A stretch of DNA of 64,000 nucleotides from the NCBI GenBank assembly GCA_030035585.1, contig CM057463.1:140028736-140092735 (forward strand), given 5' to 3'. This document shows positions 35,671 through 47,575 of this stretch, in pieces (the stretch's first letter is position 1; the number at the start of each line of letters is the position of its first letter). A program made the position numbers and the translations under genes. This DNA is from Dugong dugon. Its lineage: Eukaryota > Chordata > Mammalia > Sirenia > Dugongidae. A model generated the notes under the pieces. It worked only from the letters and a program-made list of their open reading frames with translations, had not been told where the DNA came from and ran no database searches.

Positions 35671-36451
35671 TCACTAGTATCAGAGGCACAAAAATTTGTT
35701 TCAGGTTGTAATGTTATATTTTTTACTCCAAAAAGAACCCTTGACCCTTGTGTAGATGATGGCAATATGCATAATTTTTAAAAGATCACTAAACTAGCAG
35801 TATAGGATTTCAAATTGAGGCTATCTTAGACAATTAACCTAAAATAATGAGTCCATTTGTTTAAAGACCTAGGAAGAATGAATAATTAGCAACTTATAAA
35901 TTATCATTTTACTTATACTCAAATTCCAAAAGTGAGTTCATGACTTGAATAAATATGCTCTTTAGTATAGAACAAAAGCCAAATTTACTTTAAAAATGTA
36001 AATAGATTTTATTTGTTAAATGATTATTTATGGCCTATAATCAAGTTAGTACCAGTTAAAGAAAAAGCAATTATTTTTTTATGTCTGAGACTAAAGAAAT
36101 ATTATTTTTTAAGTTTGCTTGTTTTTCTTCCTACCAAGCACTTATGACACATTTATTTGGAGTAAAGGGGTAAAAACTGACCCATCTCTCATTTGAGCTA
36201 GCAGATTAGCTTTTGAAGTCCCATAGATATTTTTTCTCTGTATTTTTGCATTTAGTTGAATAAACAGTAATTCTATTACTTTTTAAAAAACTGAATACAT
36301 AGCAGAATATCTGGTCTATAGGTCAGAATTTGTTCATATGTAATCACTGCATTGTTCTCAATTGATCTTAAAGTTGCTATTTTCCAACATATTCTTGGAT
36401 TGATAGTTTATTATGTTAAACATTAATTAATTCATTTACATTGACTATCAC
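35671..36451. other. Unassigned AT-rich sequence
   Basis: I see no ORF of interest, RNA gene or recognisable repeat. Confidence 0.4.
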
Positions 36452-36464
36452 TATGTGCAAAGTG

Positions 36465-36606
36465 GAGCCTTGATGGCATAGTGATTAAAGATTGGCTGCT
36501 AACCAAAAGGTTGGCAGTTCAAATCTACTCCTTGGAAATCCTGTGCAGCAGTTCTACTCTGTCCTATAGGGTCACTATGAGTCAGAACCAACTCGACAGC
36601 AATGAG
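36465..36606 (+). mobile_element. AfroSINE with internal deletion
   Basis: This starts ggagccttgatggcatagtg and keeps gctgctaaccaaaaggttggcagttcaaat. It then jumps to ctactccttggaaatcctg and ends gagtcagaaccaactcgacagcaatg. The usual middle (gggagaaagatgtggcagtctgc) is absent. Perfect 13-bp direct repeats tatgtgcaaagtg lie at 36,452-36,464 and 36,607-36,619. Confidence 0.92.
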
Positions 36607-36619
36607 TATGTGCAAAGTG

Positions 36620-37535
36620 CTATATTTAAATATTATTATTTTCCCTTTTGGACACAAAAATTCAGGTTTTTTAAAGCCACATCATCATCTCATAGAGTGG
36701 AGACAGCATCCTAACTTCCTTATTTAAAGAAAACTTAATCAGTAACTGTAAAGAGAACCCAGTTTCAAAACAAATCAGTAAAATCATAAATAGTGATAAT
36801 GATAATCATATTCATCATCCATTCTGTGTTAAATTTAAATGTCAAAACAATATCTTCTAATGTCTTTTGAAATCTCTATCACTTCGTCTGATCCTCTTTT
36901 TCCAATATTTAATAAAAATATGACACTATTCAGATAAATTTATCTTTTTTTTTTTCCTACCAAAGGTGATGAATTTAGAACTTGTAAAAAAAAATTTTTC
37001 TGTTTGAGGACCCAAACAAGCAATGCTGTAAAAGGGGAGGTATGTCATGTATAGAAGAATTATTCAACTATTCATGGCTTCAGAAAGTTCCTCAATGTTT
37101 CTTCAAGATTTATTCATCAATTCATATAATCATTGAGAAAACATTTTTGAATGCCTCCTATATAAAATAAATTGTAGTTACTCAGAAGTGCTTTGTAAAA
37201 ATACACTATTACTGGGAAGACAGCTATTAGGCCTTTTATTTTCTATTTATTTTGCAAGGAAATGTACCCTTCTGAGCTTGTTTGATTTGGATATGTATCC
37301 CTGAAGTAAATATTGCTATTGGTGGTTTCCTGTTTAATGTAAGGCTCGCCAATGACCCAAGAAATCTTCTGGCTGTGTTAAAGTTTCCTTCACATGGATT
37401 CCAATGTAAATCCTTCTGTATTATTTGATATGTAAAAACTTACTACCTCCTAAATTCAAATTTTATAACATTTTTATTCTTTCACATACTAAGACTGGTT
37501 CTACTTTACAAATATTTTATTAAATTTTAAAAAAA
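36620..37535. other. Unassigned AT-rich sequence
   Basis: No gene or clear repeat is recognised between the SINE target site and the 3' end of the next L1. Confidence 0.4.
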
Positions 37536-37539
37536 TGGT

Positions 37540-39341
37540 TTTTTTACTTTAGGTGAAGGTTTACAGTACAAATAGCTTCTCGTTACACAGTCAGTACACA
37601 TATTGCTTTATGACATTGGTTAACAACCCCATGACATGTCAACACTTTGCTTTCTCCACCTTGGAGAACCGTTTTTCTTTTTTGGTGAAAATATACATAA
37701 CCAAAGATAAACCATTTCAAAAATTTCTACATGTACAATTCAGTGACATCGATTATGTTCTTCCAGTTGTGCTGCTATTCTCACTATCCTTTTCCAAATT
37801 ATTCCATCATCATTATTTTCAACTCACTGCCCCCTAGGCTTCCCATCAAATCTTTTGAGTTGCTGTTGTCAATTTGATCTCACACAGATAATATATATTT
37901 TTTTATTTTAGATGAAGGTTTACAGAACAGTTTCTCATTGTTTTAGTCATCTAGTGCTGCTCTAACAGAAATACCACAAGTAGATGGTTTTAACAAAGAG
38001 AAGTTTATTCTCTCACAGTCCAGTAGGCTACAGGTCGAAATTCAGGGCATCTCTCTGTTGGCACTGGAGAAAGGTCCTTGTAATGCATCAGTCTTTCCTT
38101 GGTCTGGGAGCTTCTCTGCACAGGAACCTCAGGTCCAAAGGACATGCTCTGCTCCCGGCGCTGCTTTCTTTGTGGTATGAGGTTCCTATGTGTCTCTACT
38201 CACTTCTCTCTTTTATATCTCAAAAGAGATTGCATTAAGACACTATCTAATCTTGTCAACCTCATAAATATAACCTCATCACAGTGATAGAATTTACAAC
38301 ACATAAGGAGATCACATATAATCTCATTATAGTGATAAAGTTTACAACACATAAGGAAACCACGTCAGATTACACAATCACACAACAATGGGAATCATGA
38401 CCCAGCCAAGCTGACCGATATTTTTGGGGGACACAACTCAATCCATGATACTCGTTAAACAGAACACATACTGCCCTATGACAATGGTTAACAACACCAT
38501 GACATGTCAACACTGTCCTTTCTCAACCTTGGGTTCCCTATCACCAGCTTTCCTGTCCCCTCCTGCCTTCTAGTCTTTGTCCTTGGAGCGCTGTGCCTCA
38601 TTAGACCCATTTTGTTTTATGGGGCTGTCCACTCCCTGGCTGAAGGGTGAACCTAGGGAGTGACTTCGCCACTGAGCTAAAAGAGTGTCCAGAGGCCATA
38701 CTCTTGGGGTTTCTCCAGTCTCTGTCAGGTCAGTAAATCTGGTCTTTTTTGTGTGTTAGAATTCTGTTCTACATCCTTCTCCAGCTCTGTCCAGAAACCT
38801 CTGTTGTGATCCCTGTCAGAGGAGTCAGTGGTTGTAGCCTGGCACCATCTAGCTGTACTGGACTCAGTCTGGTTGAGGCCTTGGTAACCGTGGTCCATTA
38901 GTCCTTTGGACTAATATTTTCCTTGTGTCCTGTTCTCTTCATTCTCCCTTGCTCCCGAAGGGGTGAGACCAATGGAGTATCTTAGATGGCTGCTTACAGG
39001 CTTTTAAGACCCCAGACGCTACTCAGCAAGGTAGAATATAGAACATTGTCTTTATAAACTGTCTTATGCCAATTGAGCTAGATGTTCCCTGAGACCATGG
39101 TCCTGACAGCCCTCTGCCCAGTAATTCAGTCCCTCAGGGAGTTTGGATGTGTCTATGGAGCTTCCATGACCTTTCCTTGTACAAGTTGTGCTGGCCTCCC
39201 CAGTATTGTGTACTGTCTTACCCTTCACCGAAGTTACCACTTATCTATTGTCTATTTAGTATCCCCCCCCCCCCGGACCCTCCCATCCCTTGTAACCAAC
39301 AAAAATTGTTTCTTTTTGTGTGTAAACTTTTTCATGAGTTT
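37540..39341 (-). other. L1 copy E 3'UTR
   Basis: This holds the terminal module (aggtgaaggtttacagtacaaatagc at 37,551), the intervening segment with ggtgaaaatatacataacc and atttctacatgtacaattcagtgacatc, and then a second terminal module (agatgaaggtttacagaaca at 37,910). That module is cut by the LTR and resumes at 38,451. A C13 run (39,262-39,275), G-rich in the element, sits near the ORF2 end. Confidence 0.8.
37939..38450 (-). mobile_element. MaLR/ERVL-like solo LTR inside the L1 3'UTR
   Basis: The block runs tgttttagtcatctagtgctgctctaac...gacacaactcaatccatgata. In minus orientation it starts TATCATGGATTGAGTTGTGTCCCCC and ends CTAAAACA. A TATA-like TATAAAAGAG (minus, near 38,208-38,220) and an AATAAA (minus, near 38,003-38,012) are spaced as in an LTR. 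U3 contains a tandem duplication of period about 48 bp (38,277-38,375). Flanks ctcat (37,934-37,938) and ctcgt (38,451-38,455) are probable 5-bp target duplications with one mismatch. Insertion into a lineage-specific L1 dates it as younger than that L1. Confidence 0.75.
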
Positions 39342-42300
39342 TTACAATAGAGGTCTCATCCAATATTTGTCCTTTTGTGATTGACTTATTTCACTTAGCA
39401 GAATATCCTCCAGTTTCATCCACGTTTTGAGATGCTTCACAGATTCATCATTGTTCTTTATTGTTGCGAAATACTCCATTGTGTGTATGTACCATAGTTT
39501 GTTTATCCATTCATCTGTTGATGGGCATCTAGGTGGTTTCCATCTTTTTGCTACTGTGAAAAATGCTGCCATGAACATGGGATTGCATATGTCTTTTCGT
39601 GTGATGGCACTTATTTCTCTAGGATATATTCTTAGGAGTGGGATTGCTGGATTGTATGGTATTTTTATTTCTAGCTTACTAAGGAAGCACCATATCATTT
39701 TCCAAAATGGTTGTATCATTTTGCATTCCCACCCGCAGTGCATAAGAGTTCCGATCTCCCTGCAGCCCCTCCAACATTTGCTATTTCCAGTGTTTTTGAT
39801 TTGTGCCAGTAATGCCGGGGTGAGATGGTATCTCATTGTGGTTTTAATTTGCATTTCTCGAATGGCTACTGACCGCGAGCATTTCCTCATGTGTCTGTTG
39901 GCCGCTTGAATGTCTTCTTTGGTGAAGTGTCCATTTCCTTTGCCCATTTTTTAATACGATTATTTGTCTTTTTGTTGTAGAAGTGTTGGATTTTCTTGTA
40001 GATTATGGAGATTAGACGTTTGTCTGACTTGTACAGTCCAAAAATTTTTTCCCAGTCTGTAGGTTCTCTTTTTACTCTTTTGGTGAAGTCTTTTGAAGAG
40101 CATAGGTGTTTGATTTTTAGAAGATCCCAGTTATCTAGCTTATCTTCTGGGGTTTGTGTGTTGATGGTTAATGCCGTGTATTAGGGCCTGTAGCATTGGT
40201 CTTATTTCTTCTTCTATGAACTGTATAGTTTTTGGCTTTCTATTTAGGTCTTTGATCCATTTTGAATTAGTTTTTGTATCTGGTTTGAGGTATGGTTCCC
40301 ATTTCATTTTTCTGCAGATGGATATCCACCAGCACCATTTATTAAAAAGACTGTCTTTTCCCCATTTGATGGACTTTGGGCCCTGTTTGAAGATCAGGTG
40401 ACTGTAGCTGGATGGATTTATATCTGGGTTCTCAATTATGTTCCATTGTTCAGTGTATCTGTCATTGTACCAGTACCAGGGAGTTTTGACTACAGTAGCT
40501 GTATAGTAGGTTCTGAGATCAGGTAGTGTGGGTCCTCAAACTTTATTCTTCTTCAGTGGTGCTTTACATATTCGGGGCTTCTTCTCTTTCCATATAAAAT
40601 TAATGATTAGTTTTTCCATCTCTTTGAAGAATGTTGTTGGTATTTGGATCAGGATTGCATTGCGTTTGGAAATTGGTTTAGGTAGCATTGTCATTTTCAC
40701 AACGTTGAATCTACCTATCCATAAGCATGGTATGTTTCTCCATTTATGTAGATCCCTTTGAGTTTCTTTTAGTAATGTTTATGCAGTTTTCTTTGTATAG
40801 GTCTTTTACATCCCTGGTCAGATTTATTCCTAAGTATTTTATTTTTTTAGGGGCTATTATAAATGGTATTGTTTTCCTGTTTTCCTTTTCATCATTCTCT
40901 TTCTTGGTGTATAGTAATCCTACTGTTGTTTTTATGTTTATCTTGTATCCTGCTACTCTGCTGAATCTTTCTATTAGTTCCAGTAGATTTCTCATGGAGT
41001 CTTTAGGGTTTTCTATGTATAGTATCATAAAATCTGCAAACAGGGATAATTTAACTTCTTCATTACCAATTTGGATGCCCTTTGTTTCTTTTTATTGCCT
41101 TATTGCTCTAGCTAGACTTTCCAGCACAATGTTAAATAAGACGAGTGATAAAGGACATCATTGTCTTGTTTCCGTTCTCAAGGGGAATGTTTTCAGCCTC
41201 TCTTCATTGAGAATGATGTTGGCTGTTGATTTAGCATACCTGCCTTTTATTGTATTGAGAAAGTTCCCTTCTATACCTATTTTATTGACAGTTTTTATCA
41301 GGAATGAGTGTTGGACTCTGTTGAATGCCTTTTCTGCATCAATTGAGATGATCGTGTGATTTTCTTTCTTTTTATTTATGTATCAGATTACGTTGATTGT
41401 TTTTCTAATGTTGAACCATCCTTGCAAATCTGATATTAATCCTACTTGGTCATGGTCTATTATTTTTTTGATATGATGCTGAATTCTATTGGCTAAAATT
41501 TTGTTCAGAATTTTTGCATCTATATTCATGAGAGATATTGGTCTGTAAATTTCCTTTTTTGTATTGTCTTTGCCTGGTTTTGGTATCAGGGTTATGCTGG
41601 CTTCATAGAATGAATTCAGAAACATTGCTTCCTTTTCTATGTTCTGAAATAGTTTGAGTCGTACTGGTACAAACTCTTCTCTGAATGTTTCATAGAATTC
41701 TCCAGTGAAGCCATCTGGGCCAGGGCTTTTTTTTGTTGGGAGTTTTTTTTATTACCTTTTCGATCTCTTCTCTTGTTAAGTGTCTGTTCAGATTTTCAAC
41801 AGCACTTTGCTGTAGTTTGGATAGATAGTGTGTTTCTAGAAGTTTATCCATTTCCTCTAGGTTTTCAAATTTGTTGGAGTATAGTTTTTCATAATACTCT
41901 CTTATGATCCTTTTTGTTTCAGTTGGGTCAGTTGTAATGTCCCCCATTTCATTTCTTACTAGGGTTATTTGTGTCCTCTCCTGTTTTTCTTTTGTCAGTC
42001 TGGCCAGTGGTTTGTCAATTTTACTGATTCTTTCTAAGAACCAGCTTTTGTTTTGTTGATTGTTTCTTTTGTTTTTCTATTCTCTATTTCATTTATTTGT
42101 GCTCTGATTTTTATTATTTCCTTTCTTCCTGTGGTTGTTGGCTTTTTTTGCTGTTCTCTTTCTGTTTGTTCGAGTTGTGTAGTTAATGTATTGATTTTGT
42201 CCCTTTCTTTTTTTTTGATGTGTACATCTATTGCTATAAATTGTCCTCTGAGGACTGCCTTTGCTGTGTCCCAGTGGTTTTGGTATGATGTTTTTTGATT

Positions 42301-43239
42301 CTCGTTGGATTCTAGGAATTTTTTGATTTCATCTCTGATTTCTTCTATTACCCAGTGATATGTAAGCAGAGTGTTATTCAGTTTCCATGTAATTGATTTT
42401 TTTTCCTTGCTCTTTCTGTTGTTAATTTCTACCTTGATGGCTTTGTGGTCAAAGAAGATACTTTTTATATCTCAACGTTTTGGATCTTGATCTTGTTGAG
42501 AATTGCTCTGTGGCCTAAGACGTGGTCTATTCTGGAGAACATTCCATTTGCTTTGGAAAAAAAAAATGTGTACTTTGCAGCTGTAGGGTGTAGAGTTTTA
42601 TATATGTCTATTAAGTCAATTGGGTTGATTGTGCCCTTTAGGTTTTTTGTATCTTTGTTGAGTTTCTTTTTAGATGTTCTGTCCTTTACTGAGAGTGGTG
42701 TGTTGAAGTCTGCTACTATTATTGTAGAACTGTCAGTTTCTCTTTTCAGTGGTGTTAGAGTTTGTTTTATGTATTTTGGAGCCCTGTCATTGGGTGTGTA
42801 GATGTTTATTATGGTTATGTCTTCACGATGTATCATCTCCTGAATCATTATACAGTGTCCTTCTTTGTCTTTTATGGTGGATTTTGTTTCAAAGTCTATT
42901 TTATCTGAGATTTGTATTGCAACTCCTGCTCTTTTTTGGTGGTTCTTTGCTTGATATATTTTTTTCCAACCTTTGATTTTTAATAAATTTACATGTTTGT
43001 TTCTAAGGTGTGCCTCTTGTTCACAGCATATTCATGGATCCTGCTTTTTTATCCATTCTGTCACTCACCATCTCTTTATGGGTGCATTGAGGCCATTTAC
43101 ATTCAATGTAATTATTGATAGGTGTGAGTTTATTGCTGTCATTTTTTTTTCCTCTGGGGCTGACGTTTTCTTTGTTCCTCTTACTCTCCTGTGCTTAACT
43201 CCTTCTGTTTGTGGATTTTTTTTTTTGTTTGTTTTTTGT

Positions 43240-43280
<41 letters not shown>

Positions 43281-43300
43281 AAACTTTATGTTTTTCCTCT
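39342..43300 (-). pseudogene. L1 copy E ORF2 remnant
   Basis: The C-terminal region is open at 39342-39947 and ends [10 protein letters not shown]. The zinc-knuckle-like cysteines are in [15 protein letters not shown]. Further pieces lie at 40744-41028 ([19 protein letters not shown]), 41383-41625, 41690-41947 and 42465-42848 (endonuclease part, GHRAILNK). The FADD motif region around 41,028-41,040 is altered (aaaatctgcaaac, so the residues before MILY change). The N-terminal part holds a T-34 run at 43,243-43,276. Frames are disrupted throughout. Confidence 0.88.
43243..43276. repeat. Homopolymer T run (about 34 nt)
   Basis: This is a long T tract in the minus-strand L1, near the ORF2 N-terminus or inter-ORF segment. 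Copies 1 and A have only short A-rich text at the homologous place, so it is a post-insertion expansion. Confidence 0.9.
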
Positions 43301-43559
43301 TTGTTTTTATGAGTAGGTTTATTAACTTTCTTTCTGGTTACCGTGAATTTTACCCTTACCTTTCTAAGTTTGAAGCAGTCTATTATTACTTGGTATCACC
43401 TTGCCTTCCTCTCCATTAGAAAGTTCTATACCTACACCATTTATTCCCTCTTTTATTGTTCTGATGTTGTTGTCATTTACAGATGAACTGCTCTGATTCC
43501 CTGTTGTTTATTTTTGGTTTTGGATAGTCATTGAGAGTTCATTTCCTAGATTGGTATCT

Positions 43560-44643
43560 GGCTGGTACAATCCTGCATTTTGGATTCAGCCTGTGAGCTG
43601 AAGTTATTTGTTCTAAGATTGAAGGACTCTCTATAATAATTCTTGTAAGTTTGGTTTGAGTTTTACATAGTCCCTTAATTTCTGTTTATCTGGAAATGAC
43701 CTAATTTCACCACAATATTTGAAAGAGAGTTTTGCAGGAGATGTTATCCTTGTCTGGCAGCTTTTTTCTTTCAAGGTTTTATATATGTTATCCCATTGTC
43801 TTCTTGCCTGCATGGTTTCTGCCGACTAATCTGAGCGTAGTCTTATTGTTTCTCCTCTGTATGTGACTTCTTGTTTTTCTCAAGCTGCTCTCAGGATTCT
43901 TTGTTTACCTTTGGTTTTGGTAAGTGTAATTATATGCCTTGGTGATTTTCTTTTGGGGTCTATCCTATATGGGGTTCTTTGAGCTCCTTGGATGGTGGGC
44001 TTTTTATCTTTCATGATATTGGGGAAGTTTTCTGTCAGCAGTTCTTAATGATCTTCTCTGTGGTTTCAGTCTTCTCCACCTGTTGTGGAACTCCAATCAC
44101 TCGAAAATTTTTCCTTTTGATTGTTTCCCACATAGTTCTCGGGGTCTCTTCATTTTTCTTCATTCTTTTCTCTGATTGTTCCTCAAACAGAGTTGTATCC
44201 AAGTGTTTGTCCTCAATTTTGCTGATCCTGTCTTCCACCATTTCAAACCTACTCCTCAGCCCTTCTATGACACTGTCCATTTCTGAAATCTTCTTTATCT
44301 CTTGGATTTCTAATTGTTGCTTTTGTATGATTTCTAGTTGTGAATTTATTTTGGCATTTTGTTCCTGCATTATATTCCTGAATTATTCCATTTTTTGGTC
44401 TGTATTTTCCATGAATTTGTCTACCTTTTCCATGAATTTGTCTATTTTTTCCTCATTTTTGTCTGTTTTTTGCTTCAACTCTTAGATAGCTCTGTATATT
44501 AGAGATTTGAATTCCCTATCAGGTAGTTCTACTGCCTTTTCTTCCACTGGAAAGTCATCTGGTGTTTTATTTTGGATGCCTACTGGAACCATCGTGTCAA
44601 GCCTTTGTAACTGTTTTGATATTTTCTGCTGTCTTTGGGGTAT
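43560..44643 (-). pseudogene. L1 copy E ORF1 remnant, start codon lost
   Basis: The position homologous to the ORF1 start reads ATA (44,643-44,641) instead of ATG, and is followed by the expected PQRQQ-type codons. The coiled-coil segment is open at 44035-44370 (QEQNAKINSQLEIIQKQQLE). Stops occur upstream, for example in the repeated KFMEK segment near 44,400-44,440. The C-terminal domain is in another frame at 43631-43813 (RRQWDNIYKTLKEKSC). Confidence 0.85.
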
Positions 44644-45826
44644 TCAGTGGTTATTTTCCTCGTTTATTGACTGTAGATTTTTTCTTTTGTCCTCATTTTT
44701 TGTTTTATTTGGCTATGTCTGAGCAGGCAGGCTGTGTGTTCTTTGATGTTTACTCATCTTTGGGCAGGATGCTTTTCACCTCCTTCTCCAATTGGCAGGG
44801 TCAGTCGCTCAGATATGGTACAGCAGGGCAGGTATAGCTGAAGAGGAGTTGCTGGGATGGGTTGTTTGTGGCACTTACTCCGACCACCAAGGTGGGCCAG
44901 TAATCCATGCAGGGCTGGTTCCAGTAGGCCGTGCCTGTGCTGCTTGGTGGTGTGATATTCAGCGTATGGTGCAGGTAGGCAGGATGGAGGGGGTAGACTG
45001 TGATGTGTGGAGATAAAATGGATATGGGAGAGAGGGAAGAGAGGAGAGAGGAACAGGAGTCAAAAACATACGAACAAACAAAAAATAGTGCTAGGGGAGC
45101 TTGCCATTGGAGTGAAGAGATGAGAGACTGTTAAATGGAGAAAGACAAAAAGGAGAAGAAGAAGAAGAAAAAGAAAAGAAATGAATCAATAAAAATTAGA
45201 AAGAAAAAAGAAAAGAAAAGCTCCCAGACATTCCACCGGTGTCTCTACAGGTCTGGGGAAGTTCTCCCAGGCTTTGAATTATAGCCTGGCGTGACGGCTT
45301 ATAGGTGTCACTCAGCACCAGGTATTCAGGGCACAGGAAGAGAAGGGTGGTGTAGAGAGATGAGGAACTGAGTAATGAAGAAAGACAAAAAGGGAAAAAG
45401 AGGGAAAAGAAAACAAACAAAAAAGAAGAAACCCCTCCCCCCCCCAAAAAAACGAAGAAAGAAATGTCCTCAGGGATCCCTCTACACATCTGCACAAACT
45501 GAGGGGGTAGGTCCCGACCCGCGCAGTGCTGCCCAGCTAGAATGGGCTCCCAATTCAAGAAAAGAAAAAACAAACAATTAAAAAAAAAAAAAAAAAAAGC
45601 CCCAGGATCCCACCAGCGTGGCAGCATGGACCGTGAAGCATTTTCACATTTTAGTGGAGTTCCACAGCCTTTCAGGAAGAAGCAAAGATGGCGCACGGAG
45701 CCAGGTATTTGAGAGAAGGGAGGGGAAGATGGTGAGAGGTAAAGAAGAAATCAAAAGAAGCAGAAAAAAGCAAGCCCAGCAGCAAACAAATGACACTCAG
45801 GGAGTCGGCCAGTGCTGTGCCTTTCC
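44644..45826 (-). promoter_or_regulatory. L1 copy E 5'UTR
   Basis: This is homologous to 22,050-23,224 in inverted orientation. The distal part (about 45,312-45,826) is nearly identical to copy A. The proximal part (44,644 to about 45,240) is about 96% or less by eye. The monomer-type YY1-like core aagatggcgcac lies at about 45,685. An 18-A run lies at about 45,580-45,598, where the other arm has 8. Confidence 0.7.
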
Positions 45827-45830
45827 CACT

Positions 45831-47575
45831 GTTCCAAGGGTTAAGCGTTGCTCCTTCTCCTCCAGTCATGTACCAGATCCTGACTCCCCTTAAGTTTTGT
45901 AAGGCTCTGTTGATCCCTTTTCTCTTCTGCATCTTCATCCTTTCTTTCTGTACTAAACTGTTCCCATCAGCACAAAAACATGCTGTAATAGCTCCCATGT
46001 TAAAAAGAGACAAAAGCCATCCCGTAACTCCACACCCTATCTTAGTTTTGCCCATTCTCTGGTGGAAGAACTCTGTATCTGTTTTTGGTTTTCTTCACTT
46101 CCTCATTCTCTGCCTGGATCTTTCACTTGAACTCACTTCTTTTACTCCCTCCCAGCACTCTTTCTTGAACCCCCTGTAGTTAGGCTTTTATCCCTTTCCA
46201 CTCCACCGAAGAAACTCTTGTTAAGTTCACAAATGGCCTTCATCTTGGCACATCCAGCATAACATGCTCAGTCCTCCTCTAACTTGACGTCTCAGCAGCA
46301 TTTGGTGTAACAGACCATCTCTCTTTTGTTTTCTTCACTTAGCTTCCAGGACACCTCACTGGCTTGCCTTTTCCCCTACATCACTGGTTGCCCTTTCTCT
46401 CTTTGTTGCTAAGGTCTACCTCCTCTTCCTGACCAAGAGTCAGTCTTCAGCCCCCTTCTCTATTCATACCCACTTCCTGGGAAGCCCCATCTGTGAGTTG
46501 AAAATTCCCAAAGTCATATGCCTAGAATGTTGAACAAGATTGACTTTTATTTCTCATTGTGATATACAAACAACCAGAAAAGAACATTCTGAGGCATCTC
46601 TTTCTTGATTCCATACTCATCTCCTAATCCCACCTACTATCCTTGAGGCCGAATATGATGTTCATTGGTACATTCATTTGACAAATAGTTATTGAGCAAT
46701 ATGTGCCGAGCTCTATGCTGTCCTATCCCTAATCTAGGCTTCTGATGAGTTCTGGTCTTTTGCTCTCTTTTCTTTTTCTCTGTCTGTTCTTCTTGGACAA
46801 TTTCATCCATTCCCATAACTTCACTATGTCCTCACAACCCCTCAAATTCATATCTCCAGCCCAAACTTTCTCCCACCAGCTACAAACTCAAAACTCTGAC
46901 TACCTACTAGCTTTCTACACCTGGAGCAAACATTCAAATTCAACATTAAAATTTAAATGCAATTTTGTTAGAAATGCAAATAACACAAACAAACCTTGAT
47001 GTTCTTCCTGCCTAAGTCAGAGATGAGTTATTCTGAATTCCACCTCTTCCTTCGGCCCACCGTCCCTCTCTAAAATCCTCGAACTAGTCACCTGTCCCTA
47101 CTAATAATGCTTCATCATTTTCTTGCCTTAACTATTTATTATCCTAAGGATCTCCCTGCCTCCGGTCTTGGATTCTTTTCAATCCTTGCCCCACACTGCT
47201 GTCAGCATGATTTATCTAAGTTGAAATCTGAATATTTTACATGCCTGAATAATATCTTTCGTGACTCTTCCTCTCCCATAGACTATAGCTCGAAGTTTCT
47301 TTCATTGTAAGAATAAAACCCTTTGTGCCTCATCAGCTCCTCTTCTGCAAAAACTCTTGAGATCTGGACCAACAGAATGACTTGAAGTTGTGCGCTCTCT
47401 CAGACTTCTATGTCACTGCATGGGTTTCCACCGCTTGAAATGCTCGGCCTTTATCTTGTGTGACTGGTGAATGTGTTCTTTCATCAAGACTCAGATTAAA
47501 TTATCCTATCTTTGAAGCTCCTTAAACTCTGATACCACTCAGAAGTAGATCCTCTCTCCTCCGTGTTATAATGCT
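45831..47575 (+). mobile_element. L2/CR1-like LINE remnant (inverted copy)
   Basis: This is the mirror of 20,301-22,045. Open frames at 45790-46179, 46745-46999 and 47107-47310 translate identically to frames on the other arm. That shows near-identity but not coding function, since the frames are unrelated stretches of a decayed LINE. Confidence 0.5.

Larger units (their letters stand above)
37540..45826 (-). mobile_element. LINE-1 (copy E), near full length, interrupted by an LTR
   Basis: This is a minus-strand L1 of the same family as copies 1, A and D. It has a 5'UTR (45,826 to 44,644), ORF1 remnant (44,643 to about 43,560), ORF2 remnant (about 43,300 to 39,342) and 3'UTR (39,341 to 37,540) split by an LTR at 37,939-38,450. 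The outer 600 bp of its 5'UTR are almost identical to copy A in inverted orientation, whereas its body is only about 90% similar. The 3' flank differs from that of copy A. Confidence 0.92.

Noticed and set aside
45790-47310. Open frames of 67-129 codons repeated identically at 20.5-22.1 kb, which might look like a conserved gene pair.
   Set aside because: Identity comes from the inverted duplication of the DNA as a whole. The frames lie in different phases of an old LINE remnant and L1 5'UTR with no domain signature.
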